NCBI RefSeq assembly: GCF_025143825.1
Contig: NZ_CP083560.1
Coordinates: forward strand, 3,410,001-3,474,000
Direction of reading: 5' to 3'
Source: Sulfitobacter sp. S223
Lineage (GTDB): Bacteria > Pseudomonadota > Alphaproteobacteria > Rhodobacterales > Rhodobacteraceae
DNA: 64,000 bases
Shown here: piece after piece, positions 27,985 to 36,965 of the stretch
Layout of the letters: every line of letters begins with the position of its first letter
Numbering within the stretch: the first letter of the stretch is position 1
The notes under the pieces: model-generated
Databases searched by the model: none
Told to the model about the DNA's origin: nothing
What the model saw: the letters and a program-made list of their open reading frames with translations, nothing else
Position numbers and translations under genes: made by a program

Positions 27985-29265
27985 ATGACCGCGACCCCGA
28001 TTGCCGACCGTATCGCCGTATTAGGCTTAGGGTATGTGGGACTGCCCCTGACACTGGCGCTGGCCCGCGGCGGGTTTGACGTTTTGGGCTTTGACATTCA
28101 TGCGCCTGTCGTTGAAGCCCTACGCGCTGGCCGAGACCCCAACGGCGAGATCGCTGGTGAAAAAGTGGCGGACAGCACCGCGCGGTTTTCGCATGATCCT
28201 GCGGACCTGGCAGGCCGGACCGCTTTTATTATTGCAGTACCAACCCCGATCACCGATGCCAAAGCCCCTGATCTTGGTCCGGTTCTTGGCGCTTGCGCGT
28301 CGATCGCACCGCATCTGACAGATGGCGCGCTGGTTGTTTTGGAAAGCACTGTCTATCCGGGTGTGACAGAAGAAATCTGTGGGCCCGCGCTTGCCGCTGG
28401 TAGTGGCCTGACAGCAGGCACGCAGATTAAGCTGGCATATAGTCCCGAACGGGTGAACCCCGGTGATGCGGAGCATTCGATGGAGAATGTGATCAAGATC
28501 ATCGCCGCGCAGGATGCTGAAACGCTTGATCGTGTTGAGGCGATATACGCCCCTGTGGTCAAGGCCGGTTTGCACCGCGCATCTTCTATCGCCACAGCCG
28601 AAGCTGCCAAGGTCATTGAGAACACACAAAGGGATCTGAATATCGCTTTGGTCAATGAATTCGCGCTGATCTTCGAACGGCTCGGCCTTGATACGACTGA
28701 GGTACTGGAAGCAGCAGGAACGAAGTGGAATTTCCTGCCTTTCCGGCCGGGCCTTGTTGGCGGTCATTGCATCGGAGTGGACCCCTACTACCTCACCTAC
28801 CGTGCTGAACAGCTGGGTTATCATCCCGAAGTCATTCTTGCGGGCCGCCGCATCAATGATGCGATGGGCGCGCATGTGGCGCAAACCCTGATCAAGAATA
28901 TGCTGAAACGGAACATCGGCGTGCGCGGAGCGCAGGTCTTGATCCTTGGATATACCTTCAAGGAAAACTGCGAAGATACGCGAAACACGCGGGTCGCGGA
29001 CATTGTGGCAGAGCTGGACGAATACGCCGTGAAGGCTGTGGTGCACGATCCTTGGGTCGGTGCAGAGCGGCTGCGTTCAGAGCACGGCCTGACCGCCATC
29101 GATACACCTGAGCAAGGTGCATATGATGCGATTATCGTCGCTGTCGGCCATCGCGACTATGTCGAACTGGGCAGCGATGCAGTGCGGGCCTTCGGAAGGC
29201 AAGGCGCGGTACTGTATGACATCAAGGGAATATTCGGCAAATCTGGCAGCGACCTAAGGTTGTGA
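27985..29265 (+). CDS. UDP-sugar 6-dehydrogenase (TviB/WbpA-like)
   Basis: Oxidises a UDP-N-acetyl-hexosamine or UDP-hexose at C6 to a uronic acid with two NAD+. A Rossmann motif GLGYVGLPLTLALARGG is near the start, and the catalytic Cys262 lies in GGHCIGVDPYYLTYRAEQLG. The C-terminal NAD-sugar domain is complete. This form of the Cys block is typical of TviB/WbpA-like UDP-GlcNAc dehydrogenases, so the product would be an N-acetylated uronic acid. AAGGA lies about eight bases before the ATG at 27985; the frame extends upstream to 27934. It is the first gene of the seven-gene glycan locus. Confidence 0.9.
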   Translation: MTATPIADRIAVLGLGYVGLPLTLALARGGFDVLGFDIHAPVVEALRAGRDPNGEIAGEKVADSTARFSHDPADLAGRTAFIIAVPTPITDAKAPDLGPVLGACASIAPHLTDGALVVLESTVYPGVTEEICGPALAAGSGLTAGTQIKLAYSPERVNPGDAEHSMENVIKIIAAQDAETLDRVEAIYAPVVKAGLHRASSIATAEAAKVIENTQRDLNIALVNEFALIFERLGLDTTEVLEAAGTKWNFLPFRPGLVGGHCIGVDPYYLTYRAEQLGYHPEVILAGRRINDAMGAHVAQTLIKNMLKRNIGVRGAQVLILGYTFKENCEDTRNTRVADIVAELDEYAVKAVVHDPWVGAERLRSEHGLTAIDTPEQGAYDAIIVAVGHRDYVELGSDAVRAFGRQGAVLYDIKGIFGKSGSDLRL

Positions 29266-30500
29266 GCTTGCCGGTGACGACAGAAAGAAATCCTATGCCG
29301 CAAAATACCATCGCCCAAGCCAACGCCCGCGCCCCTTCGCGACGGGTCATGCTATACAGTCATGACACATTTGGATTGGGCCATTTGCGGCGTTCACGGG
29401 CGTTGGCGACAGCGTTGACCGCCGGTGATCCATCTGCGTCAGCAATTATTCTTACCGGTTCACCCGTTGCAGGCCGGTTCACTTTCCCCGAGCGGGTCGA
29501 TCACATCCGACTGCCGGGCGTCACGAAATTGCCCGATGGCTCCTACATCAGCTCGACGCTTGGGGGAAATATCGATGCCACCACCAATCTGCGCGCCGGC
29601 CTGATCCAGTCCGCAGTAGAACAATACCGTCCCGACCTGTTGATCGTCGACAAAGAGCCGACAGGGTTTCGCGGCGAACTTCTAACCACGCTGGAATGGC
29701 TGCAGGAACAAGGACACTGTCGCGTGGTTCTGGGCCTGCGCGATGTGCTGGACGAGCCAGAGGTGCTGGCCGCAGAATGGGCGCGCAAAGGCGCGGTTGC
29801 TGCTGCAGAAGCCTACTATGACGAATTTTGGGTATACGGTGTCGAAAATATATATGATCCGACAAAGGGATTGCCCCTTAGCGATGCGACCCGCGCGCGC
29901 ATGCACTACACGGGCTATCTGCGCCGTAAAATGACCGACAGTGCCGATGTCCCTGACGAACCTTACATCCTGATCACACCGGGCGGTGGTGGTGACGGTG
30001 CCGCGATGGTGTCGCTGGTGCTGGATGCCTATGAGGCCGATCCGGATCTGGGCCCGCACGCGATGCTGGTATACGGCCCGTTTCTGTCCGGCGAAGTGCG
30101 CGATGCGTTTGATGCCCGCGTCGACGCCTTGGGCGGTCGTGTCACGGCAACCGGTTTCGACAGCCGGATCGAAGCGTTGTTTGCCGGCGCGGAGGGCGTC
30201 GTCTGCATGGGCGGCTATAATACCTTTTGCGAGGTGCTCAGCTTTGACCAGCGTGCGGTGATCGTACCGCGCACAGTGCCACGCCTAGAGCAATGGATCA
30301 GGGCCAGTCGTGCTGAAGAACTGGGGCTAGTGCGTATGCTGGACGATGGCCGCGACGGCATGACTGTCGAGGCGATGATCGAAGCGATCCGGGCGCTGCC
30401 GACGCAACAAAAACCATCGGATGCGGGGGCCGATGGCCTGCTCGATGGACTTGATATGGTGGTGCAACGCGGTCGCGCCCTTATGGACCAAAAGGACTAA
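29262..30500 (+). CDS. Glycosyltransferase, GT28-like
   Basis: A 412-residue protein related to GT28/MurG-like transferases. It opens with MLYSHDTFGLGHLRRSRALA, the glycine-rich donor-side loop of these enzymes, and has a VCMGGYNTFCEVLSF motif near residue 315, a typical nucleotide-sugar-binding signature. The GTG at 29262 overlaps the dehydrogenase stop. An ATG at 29295 has a weak ribosome site and may be the real start. The nucleotide sugar could be the uronate made upstream, which is inference. Confidence 0.82.
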   Translation: MSLPVTTERNPMPQNTIAQANARAPSRRVMLYSHDTFGLGHLRRSRALATALTAGDPSASAIILTGSPVAGRFTFPERVDHIRLPGVTKLPDGSYISSTLGGNIDATTNLRAGLIQSAVEQYRPDLLIVDKEPTGFRGELLTTLEWLQEQGHCRVVLGLRDVLDEPEVLAAEWARKGAVAAAEAYYDEFWVYGVENIYDPTKGLPLSDATRARMHYTGYLRRKMTDSADVPDEPYILITPGGGGDGAAMVSLVLDAYEADPDLGPHAMLVYGPFLSGEVRDAFDARVDALGGRVTATGFDSRIEALFAGAEGVVCMGGYNTFCEVLSFDQRAVIVPRTVPRLEQWIRASRAEELGLVRMLDDGRDGMTVEAMIEAIRALPTQQKPSDAGADGLLDGLDMVVQRGRALMDQKD

Positions 30501-30506
30501 CCAGAG

Positions 30507-31745
30507 ATGAGCACGCCCCCCCTAGCTGTCGTTGTAAAAGGCTGGCCCCGGCTTTCGGAAACCTTCATCGCCCAAGAACTTGTCGCGCTGGAGGAAGCGG
30601 GATTGCGCTTTGATCTGTGGTCCCTGCGCCATCCCACCGATATCAAAACCCATCCATTGCACGACCGCCTGCAAGCGAAAGTACACTATCTACCCGAATA
30701 CCTGCATGAAGAACCGCGCCGGGTGCATGAGGCCATGGGAGCCGTCACCGCATTGCCCGGATTTGACGCAGCGGCCGATGCCTATGCCCGTGATCTGGAT
30801 CGCGATGATACGGCCAACCGCCGTCGTCGATGGGGTCAGGCCTGTGTCCTTGCCCATGAAGCACCAGAAAGCCTGGAAGCGCTCTATGCGCATTTTCTGC
30901 ACACACCATCTTCAGTGGCGCGCTATGCCGCCATCCTGCGCGGCCTGCCTTGGTCATTTTCGGCACACGCGAAGGACATTTGGACCTCTCCCGAATGGGA
31001 ACTGCGCGAAAAGCTGTCGCCAGATACCTATGGCGCGGCTTTCGGGGCCACCTGCACAGGTTTTGGCGCAGAGTACCTGCAATCCTTGGCAGACACGCCG
31101 GCACGCGTTGACCTTGTCTATCACGGGCTGGATCTTAAGCGTTTCCCCACAGCGCCTGCCCGAACGCCGCGCGCCTCCGGTTCTCCCTTGGCTATGATGT
31201 CGGTTGGCCGTCTGGTCGAGAAGAAGGGTTTTGACACGCTGATTGATGCGCTGGCTCTGCTTCCCGCTGAGTTGGACTGGAGCTGGACCCACATCGGGGG
31301 CGGGCCTTTGGACTCTGCGATGCGGGCAAGGGCGCAAGCCGCTGGTGTCGCCGATAGGATCACATGGCGCGGTGCCTGCGACCAGCCTGACGTGATCGAT
31401 GCCATGCGCGCGGCCGATCTGTTTGTTCTGCCGTCGCGCATCGCCGAGGACGGTGACCGCGACGGGCTGCCAAATGTGTTGATGGAAGCGGCAAGCCAGA
31501 AGCTGCCAATCCTGTCCACACCAGTTTCGGCCATTCCCGAGTTCATCACGAACGGCCAGCATGGCCTGCTGGCCGAAGACACGCCACAGGCCTTTGCATC
31601 CGCAATGATGAAGGTCGCTTCAGACCCTACGCTTGGGCCAAATTTGTCTGATGCCGCACACAAGCGCTTGCATTCAGAGTTCACAATGGCACCGGGCATT
31701 GCCCACTTGGCCAAGCGCCTGCGTGGCATCCTGACCAGCATCTGA
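30507..31745 (+). CDS. Glycosyltransferase, GT4-like (colanic acid WcaL type)
   Basis: A 412-residue GT-B enzyme. The N-terminal half carries KGWPRLSETFIAQEL, the opening of WcaL/AmsK-type GT4 transferases. The C-terminal half has the retaining GT4 pattern: MSVGRLVEKKGFDTLIDAL, a GGGP-containing GT-B loop, FVLPSR and the E-x7-E stretch (DGLPNVLMEAASQKLPILST). It probably adds a sugar to a lipid-linked or growing glycan. It begins 6 bases after the previous gene and shares 1 base with the next. Confidence 0.88.
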   Translation: MSTPPLAVVVKGWPRLSETFIAQELVALEEAGLRFDLWSLRHPTDIKTHPLHDRLQAKVHYLPEYLHEEPRRVHEAMGAVTALPGFDAAADAYARDLDRDDTANRRRRWGQACVLAHEAPESLEALYAHFLHTPSSVARYAAILRGLPWSFSAHAKDIWTSPEWELREKLSPDTYGAAFGATCTGFGAEYLQSLADTPARVDLVYHGLDLKRFPTAPARTPRASGSPLAMMSVGRLVEKKGFDTLIDALALLPAELDWSWTHIGGGPLDSAMRARAQAAGVADRITWRGACDQPDVIDAMRAADLFVLPSRIAEDGDRDGLPNVLMEAASQKLPILSTPVSAIPEFITNGQHGLLAEDTPQAFASAMMKVASDPTLGPNLSDAAHKRLHSEFTMAPGIAHLAKRLRGILTSI

Positions 31746-32791
31746 TGCGGCTGGCATTTTACGCTCCTCTCAAGCCACCTGCGCACCCCGTTCCCTCCGG
31801 TGACCGCGCAATGGCACGCTCATTAATGCTGGCACTGGACCACATGGGGGCGCAGGTTGATCTGGCTGCCAACCTGCGCAGCAGGGATGGAAAAGGTGAC
31901 GCGCAGCTACAGACTTCACTGATGGAACAGGCTGAACATCTGCTGCCCGACATCATCACCCGCGGTCGCAGCGCGGGCTGGCAGGCGTGGATCACCTATC
32001 ACAATTACTATAAGGCGCCCGATCTGATTGGCCCCGCTGCTGCACGCGCGCTTGGCATTCCTTATCTTCTGATCGAAGCGACACGCGCGCGCAAACGTTT
32101 GGACGGACCGTGGGAGACCTTTGCACAAGCGGCGGAAGCTGCCTGCGATGCGGCAGATGTGGTGTTTTACCTTACGGATAGGGATCACGAGGCACTGGCC
32201 GCACATGCCCCCGCTCAGCAGAAGCTTGTACACCTTGCCCCCTTTCTGCCCCGAACAAATCTGCCGACGCTGGCAAGCGGCACAGACCTACTTGCCGTTG
32301 GCATGATGCGCACAGCGGCAAAGCTGCCGTCCTATCGGCTTATCGCCGAAACGCTTTCCTTGCTGCCAGCGCAGACAAAGCTTGTTATTGTCGGGGACGG
32401 CCCGGCACGTGCGCAGGTTGAGGCGCTGATGGCTCCTTTTGGCACACGTGTCCGGTTTCTGGGTGCGTTGGAGCCGGACGCGTTGGCAAAGGCCTATGAT
32501 CGGGCCGGCAAACTGATTTGGCCCGGTGTGGATGAGGCGTTTGGCATGACCTATCTAGAAGCACAGGCACACGGGCTACCCATCATCGCCCAAGACCGCC
32601 CCGGTGTGCGCGACGTCCTTTATCCGCGCCCCTATCCTCGTGTTGATGAGGGGGCAGCAGGGCTTGCCGACTTTGCGCTGTCTAAACCTCCCGCGCAGCA
32701 GGATATCCAGGACTATATCCGCGCGCGACACTTGCTGCCTGCAGCTGCCGATACCATTCGTGGCGGATTGGCACAGGCTGGTGTGACATGA
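31745..32791 (+). CDS. Glycosyltransferase, GT4-like, short form
   Basis: A 348-residue GT-B-type transferase. It starts with MRLAFYAPLKPPAHPVPSGD, a pattern of GT4 enzymes that bind the acceptor near a PSGD loop, and has VGDGPARAQVEALM and the E-x7-E segment DEAFGMTYLEAQAHGLPIIA in its C-terminal half. The ATG overlaps the preceding stop by one base (TGATG), so translation is coupled. The end overlaps the phosphatase gene by 4 bases. Confidence 0.85.
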   Translation: MRLAFYAPLKPPAHPVPSGDRAMARSLMLALDHMGAQVDLAANLRSRDGKGDAQLQTSLMEQAEHLLPDIITRGRSAGWQAWITYHNYYKAPDLIGPAAARALGIPYLLIEATRARKRLDGPWETFAQAAEAACDAADVVFYLTDRDHEALAAHAPAQQKLVHLAPFLPRTNLPTLASGTDLLAVGMMRTAAKLPSYRLIAETLSLLPAQTKLVIVGDGPARAQVEALMAPFGTRVRFLGALEPDALAKAYDRAGKLIWPGVDEAFGMTYLEAQAHGLPIIAQDRPGVRDVLYPRPYPRVDEGAAGLADFALSKPPAQQDIQDYIRARHLLPAAADTIRGGLAQAGVT

Positions 32792-33372
32792 TCCGCCTTG
32801 CCCTGTTACGTCACGGCCACACCTCTTGGAATCGAGAAGGCCGCGTGCAAGGCAGCAGTGATATCGCGTTAGACGACAACGCGGTTTCCGACCTGAGCGC
32901 GCTGCGCCTTCCATCCCCGTGGGATGAGGCGTCACTTTGGTCCAGCCCCCTCAAACGAGCGACCAAAACTGCAGAACTGGTCGCGCTACGATCAGCACGT
33001 ACTGATCCCGCGTTGACCGAGATGAATTGGGGCGATTGGGAGGGCCGAGTTGCGCAAGAGCTACGCAATGACCCTGCCTGCGATCATCGGGACATTGAAA
33101 CATGGGGCTGGAACTATACGCCACCGAATGGAGAAAGCCCTGCGGCGTTACGTGATCGCTTGGTGCCTTGGGCAAATTCGCTGAAAACGGACACCATTGC
33201 CGTGTGCCATATCGGGGTGATGCGTGTGTTGATGGCTCATGCCTCGGGGTGGAATTTTGACGGGCCTGCCCCCTTCGCGGTCAAACGCAACCGGCTATTC
33301 ATCATTGAAATCGACAACAACAACTGGCGCCTGTTGCCGGACCCTGTCCGATTGATAAAGGCCACACCGTGA
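32788..33372 (+). CDS. Histidine phosphatase-superfamily protein
   Basis: A 194-residue phosphatase of the phosphoglycerate-mutase-like branch. R8-H9-G10 (LLRHGHTSWNREGRVQG) carries the phospho-acceptor His. A second conserved His lies in VCHIGVMRVLMA near residue 143, and a middle EMNWGDWEGR segment provides the acidic partner. In a glycan locus it may dephosphorylate a sugar phosphate or carrier; that role is inference. It is coupled by ATGA overlap upstream and by a GTGA overlap downstream. Confidence 0.87.
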   Translation: MIRLALLRHGHTSWNREGRVQGSSDIALDDNAVSDLSALRLPSPWDEASLWSSPLKRATKTAELVALRSARTDPALTEMNWGDWEGRVAQELRNDPACDHRDIETWGWNYTPPNGESPAALRDRLVPWANSLKTDTIAVCHIGVMRVLMAHASGWNFDGPAPFAVKRNRLFIIEIDNNNWRLLPDPVRLIKATP

Positions 33373-34499
33373 AGGTCATGATCGTTGTCACCCATTTGCT
33401 TGGAACGGGGCACCTGGCCCGCGCACTGACACTGGCGCGTGCCTATATCGCTGCAGGCGACACCGTACAGGTTGTCTCTGGCGGTATGCCCGCACCACTG
33501 CTGCAGCATAATGATGTTCCCATGTTGCAATTGCAGCCTGTTCGCTCTGACGGGGTGGATTTTTCACGCCTGTTGGACGCTGACGGGGACATTGTAGAAG
33601 AGGCTTATCTTGCGTCACGACAAAAAACTCTATTGGAAACTTTCACGTCTTTCGCACCGGACATCCTGATCACAGAGCTGTTCCCGTTTGGGCGCCGAAT
33701 ACTAAAATCCGAGTTTACAGCCCTGCTGAGTTCAGCATGCGCGCTGCCGACAGCGCCGCTTGTCTGCGCATCCATCCGTGACATCCTTGCGCCCCCCTCC
33801 AAGCCCAAAAAAGCTGTTTTTGCCGACGAAATGATTGCCGAATTCTATGATGCAGTTCTGGTGCACTCGGATGAGGCTCTCACCCCGCTGGACCTTAGCT
33901 GGCCCGTTTCGGCGCAATTGCGGCCCTATCTTCACTATACAGGTTTCGTGGCACCTGCCCCGGCAACACCCGGTCCTGCGACAGAGGGTTCAGGCGAAGT
34001 AATTGTAAGTGCGGGCGGAGGCGATGTCGGCGGTCCGGTCTATGAAGCTGCCATAGCAGCTGCGGCGTTGATGGATCGGCCGATGCGCCTTCTTGTCGGA
34101 GGTGCTACCGCGCATTCACGCATTGAGGCGCTCCGCCGTCACGCACCCCAAAACGTTATTGTCGAAGCTGCACGTCCGGATTTCAGACAAATGCTTTATC
34201 ATGCGGCGGCGTCTGTTTCGCTTTGTGGATACAATACCGCACTGGATATCTTGCAGGCCGGAACACCCGCTGTTTTTGTACCTTTTGACGAGGGTGGCGA
34301 AGTCGAGCAAGGATTGCGTGCAACTGCATTGGCCACCCAATCAGGCATAGCATCACTGCCACGTGCGCAGCTGACAGCAGAGAGTCTCTGCGCCGCGCTG
34401 GACGACGTGATTGCTGCGCCCCTCCGATCAAGCGCAGGAAGTCTGTTTGACGGAGCTGCGCGCACAGTTGCCTTCACCCACGCGCGGAGAACTCCATGA
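33369..34499 (+). CDS. Glycosyltransferase, GT28-like, second copy
   Basis: A 376-residue relative of the GT28-like protein at 29262. Both have the same HLLGTGHLARALTLARAY-type donor loop near the N-terminus and a late CGYNTALDILQAG motif near residue 282, which parallels GGYNTFCEVLS in the first. It uses a GTG start that overlaps the phosphatase stop. The two probably arose by duplication and may transfer related sugars; divergence is large. Confidence 0.82.
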   Translation: MKVMIVVTHLLGTGHLARALTLARAYIAAGDTVQVVSGGMPAPLLQHNDVPMLQLQPVRSDGVDFSRLLDADGDIVEEAYLASRQKTLLETFTSFAPDILITELFPFGRRILKSEFTALLSSACALPTAPLVCASIRDILAPPSKPKKAVFADEMIAEFYDAVLVHSDEALTPLDLSWPVSAQLRPYLHYTGFVAPAPATPGPATEGSGEVIVSAGGGDVGGPVYEAAIAAAALMDRPMRLLVGGATAHSRIEALRRHAPQNVIVEAARPDFRQMLYHAAASVSLCGYNTALDILQAGTPAVFVPFDEGGEVEQGLRATALATQSGIASLPRAQLTAESLCAALDDVIAAPLRSSAGSLFDGAARTVAFTHARRTP

Positions 34500-35269
34500 G
34501 AATTGACTGGACACCACTGAAGGCAGAATTGGCGCTTTGGCGGCGCGCAGACCTTGAGCTGCCCGTGTGGTGGCGGGATGATGATGCCGTCGCTGCGACC
34601 CCTGCGTTGGAGCGTTTGACCGCTTTGGCCAAAGACGTAAACATCCCCGTACATCTTGCGGTGATCCCTCATTTCGCCGAAGCGTCTTTGAGCGCCGTAA
34701 TAGCGTCCGAAACCACGCTTATCCCTGTGGTCCACGGCTGGCAGCACGTAAGCCACGCGCCAAAGGGTCAGAAAAACGCCGAGTTCGGACAACTACGGAA
34801 AGAGGCCGAAGCCGAGCTTCGCCAAGCTATCGCGCAGTTGAACGAAGAGTTCGGTTCACGCCTGCTGTCGCTGTTTGTGCCACCTTGGAACCGGATAGAA
34901 CCACGACTGCTGCCCGTCTTGGCAGAGCTCGGCTATGCTGGTGTATCAACCTACGGACCGCGCGAAGTATCTTTTGATGCGCCTGCTATAGTGCAGGTAA
35001 ACACGCATATCGATCCTATTTACTGGCGCGGGCACCGCGGGTTGGTGCCACCAGAAAAGCTACTGGCCGACATTGTCGGTACTCTCCGTGACCGTCGCGA
35101 GGGGCGTACGGATGTGGCCGAGCCGCTGGGTCTGCTCACGCATCATTTGGTCCACACGGATGATGTATGGGACTTTAGCAAAGATGTGATGCGCGTCCTA
35201 CTGGACGGCGGAGCCACCCCCGCCGACCTACGCGCATTGCTTTATGCGGGACGCAGCCCCAACAACTGA
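34496..35269 (+). CDS. Polysaccharide deacetylase (NodB fold)
   Basis: A 257-residue member of the carbohydrate esterase 4 fold. RDDD at residues 27-30 supplies the catalytic Asp, H80 and H84 (VHGWQHVSH) the zinc site, FVPPWNR at about 125-131 is motif 3, and HHLVHTDD is the late motif. It has no signal peptide, so it may act in the cytoplasm on a lipid-linked or nucleotide sugar. It is the last gene of the locus and its end overlaps the convergent BKACE gene by 28 bases. Removing an N-acetyl group is the family activity. Confidence 0.85.
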   Translation: MRIDWTPLKAELALWRRADLELPVWWRDDDAVAATPALERLTALAKDVNIPVHLAVIPHFAEASLSAVIASETTLIPVVHGWQHVSHAPKGQKNAEFGQLRKEAEAELRQAIAQLNEEFGSRLLSLFVPPWNRIEPRLLPVLAELGYAGVSTYGPREVSFDAPAIVQVNTHIDPIYWRGHRGLVPPEKLLADIVGTLRDRREGRTDVAEPLGLLTHHLVHTDDVWDFSKDVMRVLLDGGATPADLRALLYAGRSPNN

Positions 35270-36069
35270 CGCGCCTGAGCCGGAGTTGCGACAGGACGCT
35301 CGTACTTTTCACACAGATCCGCAGCGCGTTTGATAAGCGCAGCATTCGAGGGCGCGAGCGTGTCTTTATCCAGACGCACGTTATCCTCTAGTCCCGCGCG
35401 GGCATGACCGCCTGCGGCAATGGCCCAATCGTTCAAAACGATCTGGTTCGGGCCAACTCCCGCTGCGCACCATAGCGCGTCAGGCACAAGGCGCTCGACA
35501 GTCTTGATGTAGAAATCAAATGTTTCGCGGTCAGCGGGCATGGCATTTTTCACGCCCATGACGAACTGGATATAAAGCTGGCCCGGGATGCGGCCATCCC
35601 GGTTCATTTCGGCGGCCTTGTGGATATGGCTCAGGTCGAATGCTTCGATCTCGGGCTTGACGTCATAGGTGCGCATTTCGGACGCCAGCCAGTCCACCAA
35701 CTCTGGCGGGTTCTCATAAACGCGGGTCGGGAAATTGTTGGACCCGACAGACAGGCTTGCCATATCCGGCCGCAGCGAAAGCATCGCACCCCGTTCATGC
35801 CCCGCGCCCGATCGCCCACCGGTCGAGAACTGTATGATCATATCAGGGCAATGCGCCTTAACCCCCTCTTGCAGTCTTGCGAACTTCTCAGGGTCTGACG
35901 ACGGTGTCTCATCCGCATTGCGCACATGGGCATGGCATATGCTGGCGCCTGCCTCATAGGCGGCATGCGTGCTCTCGATCTGCTCTGAAATGGTGATGGG
36001 CACGGCGGGGTTCGCCGCTTTTGTCGGAACAGAGCCAGTGATGGCGACGCATAGGATGCAGGGTGTCAT
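35242..36069 (-). CDS. BKACE (beta-keto acid cleavage) family enzyme
   Basis: A 275-residue TIM-barrel zinc enzyme of the DUF849 family, which condenses a beta-keto acid with acetyl-CoA to give acetoacetate and a CoA ester. ITGSVPTK opens the chain, H46 and H48 (CHAHVRN) are zinc ligands and E229 is in the late segment GLEDN. The 3-keto-5-aminohexanoate cleavage enzyme is the founding member, but most members have other substrates, so the specific one is not claimed. No lysine-fermentation genes are nearby. Confidence 0.9.
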   Translation of the reverse strand: MTPCILCVAITGSVPTKAANPAVPITISEQIESTHAAYEAGASICHAHVRNADETPSSDPEKFARLQEGVKAHCPDMIIQFSTGGRSGAGHERGAMLSLRPDMASLSVGSNNFPTRVYENPPELVDWLASEMRTYDVKPEIEAFDLSHIHKAAEMNRDGRIPGQLYIQFVMGVKNAMPADRETFDFYIKTVERLVPDALWCAAGVGPNQIVLNDWAIAAGGHARAGLEDNVRLDKDTLAPSNAALIKRAADLCEKYERPVATPAQARQLLGLRPA

Positions 36070-36169
36070 GATGGACCTCGGATCAGCTAAAAGACATGTC
36101 AGCCTATCTATACCACGCCAACGCGCCCCGTATACGGCAGCAACGCAGGACGCCCTAGAAAACCTTACC

Positions 36170-36361
36170 CTAGGTCGCAGTCAGCGCCTTGATCTTGCGT
36201 GCAACAAGATAGGAGACCGGCAACGCCAACACCGCACCTATGGCCGCGGCGACAATGATCGCCGTGGGTGACACGTAGCCAGCTGTGAGAACCGCAATGA
36301 TACCGATCCCGCTAAGGGTCGTCCCGATGATCGAATACAGGATAGAGGCAAGGCGGATCAT
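36170..36361 (-). CDS. Small two-helix membrane protein, paralogue A
   Basis: A 63-residue protein with two hydrophobic helices. It lines up with the 76-residue protein at 36966, sharing the pattern YSI, then SG, AG, an I/A-rich centre, GA, LP and SY at the same spacing. AAAGGAA lies seven bases before the ATG. Small proteins of this kind in Rhodobacteraceae are sometimes wrongly named CTP synthetase; there is no such enzyme here. Function unknown. Confidence 0.7.
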   Translation of the reverse strand: MIRLASILYSIIGTTLSGIGIIAVLTAGYVSPTAIIVAAAIGAVLALPVSYLVARKIKALTAT

Positions 36362-36440
36362 GAAGCGTTCCTTTCACGCGGGTTTGGTCACGCGGACCAT
36401 AGCGCTGGCGGAATCAAGGAACCTTGATATGGGTCAATGC

Positions 36441-36938
36441 TCAGCGCTTCTTTACGAACTCTGTCAGGATCACGATACGCTGGCCTTCCACGCGACCTTC
36501 GATGTGGGCATCGTTGTCCTGCACCAGCGAAATCCGGTGCACCGCCGTGCCACGCTTTGCGGTAAAGCCCGCACCTTTGACGTTCAGATCCTTGATCAGC
36601 ACCACAGTATCGCCATTGGCAAGCGGGACGCCGTTGCTGTCTTTGTGGTTCGTTTCGGCGGCTTGATTGTCGGCCCAAGCCTGCGTTTCCTCATCGAGGT
36701 AAAGCTGTTCGGCCAGATCGCGGGACCAATCGGTATCGAGCCGCTTTAGCGTACGCATCGCATAGACTTGCAGCGCGTGGTCCTCGGACCACATGGTGGA
36801 TGCGATGGGCCGGAAATGATCGGCGGGAGTGGCAGGGTCAGCGCAAAGGGCACAAATCTGGATGCTGGCCTCTGCCGGGCCGCCGGAGACGGGCGTGTCG
36901 ATAAGCGGAGCATCTGTGGTGCAGAGGGGGCAGGTCAT
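36441..36938 (-). CDS. PhnA-type protein
   Basis: A 165-residue protein of the PhnA (YjdM) family. An N-terminal zinc-ribbon-like part has CPLC and CALC pairs, and the C-terminal region has the family sequence DSNGVPLANGDTVVLIKDLN and VKGAGFTAKRGTAVHRI. Despite the name alkylphosphonate utilisation, the biochemical role of PhnA is unclear. AAAGGA precedes the ATG. It lies between two paralogous small membrane proteins. Confidence 0.88.
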   Translation of the reverse strand: MTCPLCTTDAPLIDTPVSGGPAEASIQICALCADPATPADHFRPIASTMWSEDHALQVYAMRTLKRLDTDWSRDLAEQLYLDEETQAWADNQAAETNHKDSNGVPLANGDTVVLIKDLNVKGAGFTAKRGTAVHRISLVQDNDAHIEGRVEGQRIVILTEFVKKR

Positions 36939-36965
36939 GGGCGGTCCTTTGGGCTGACGTGTTTG

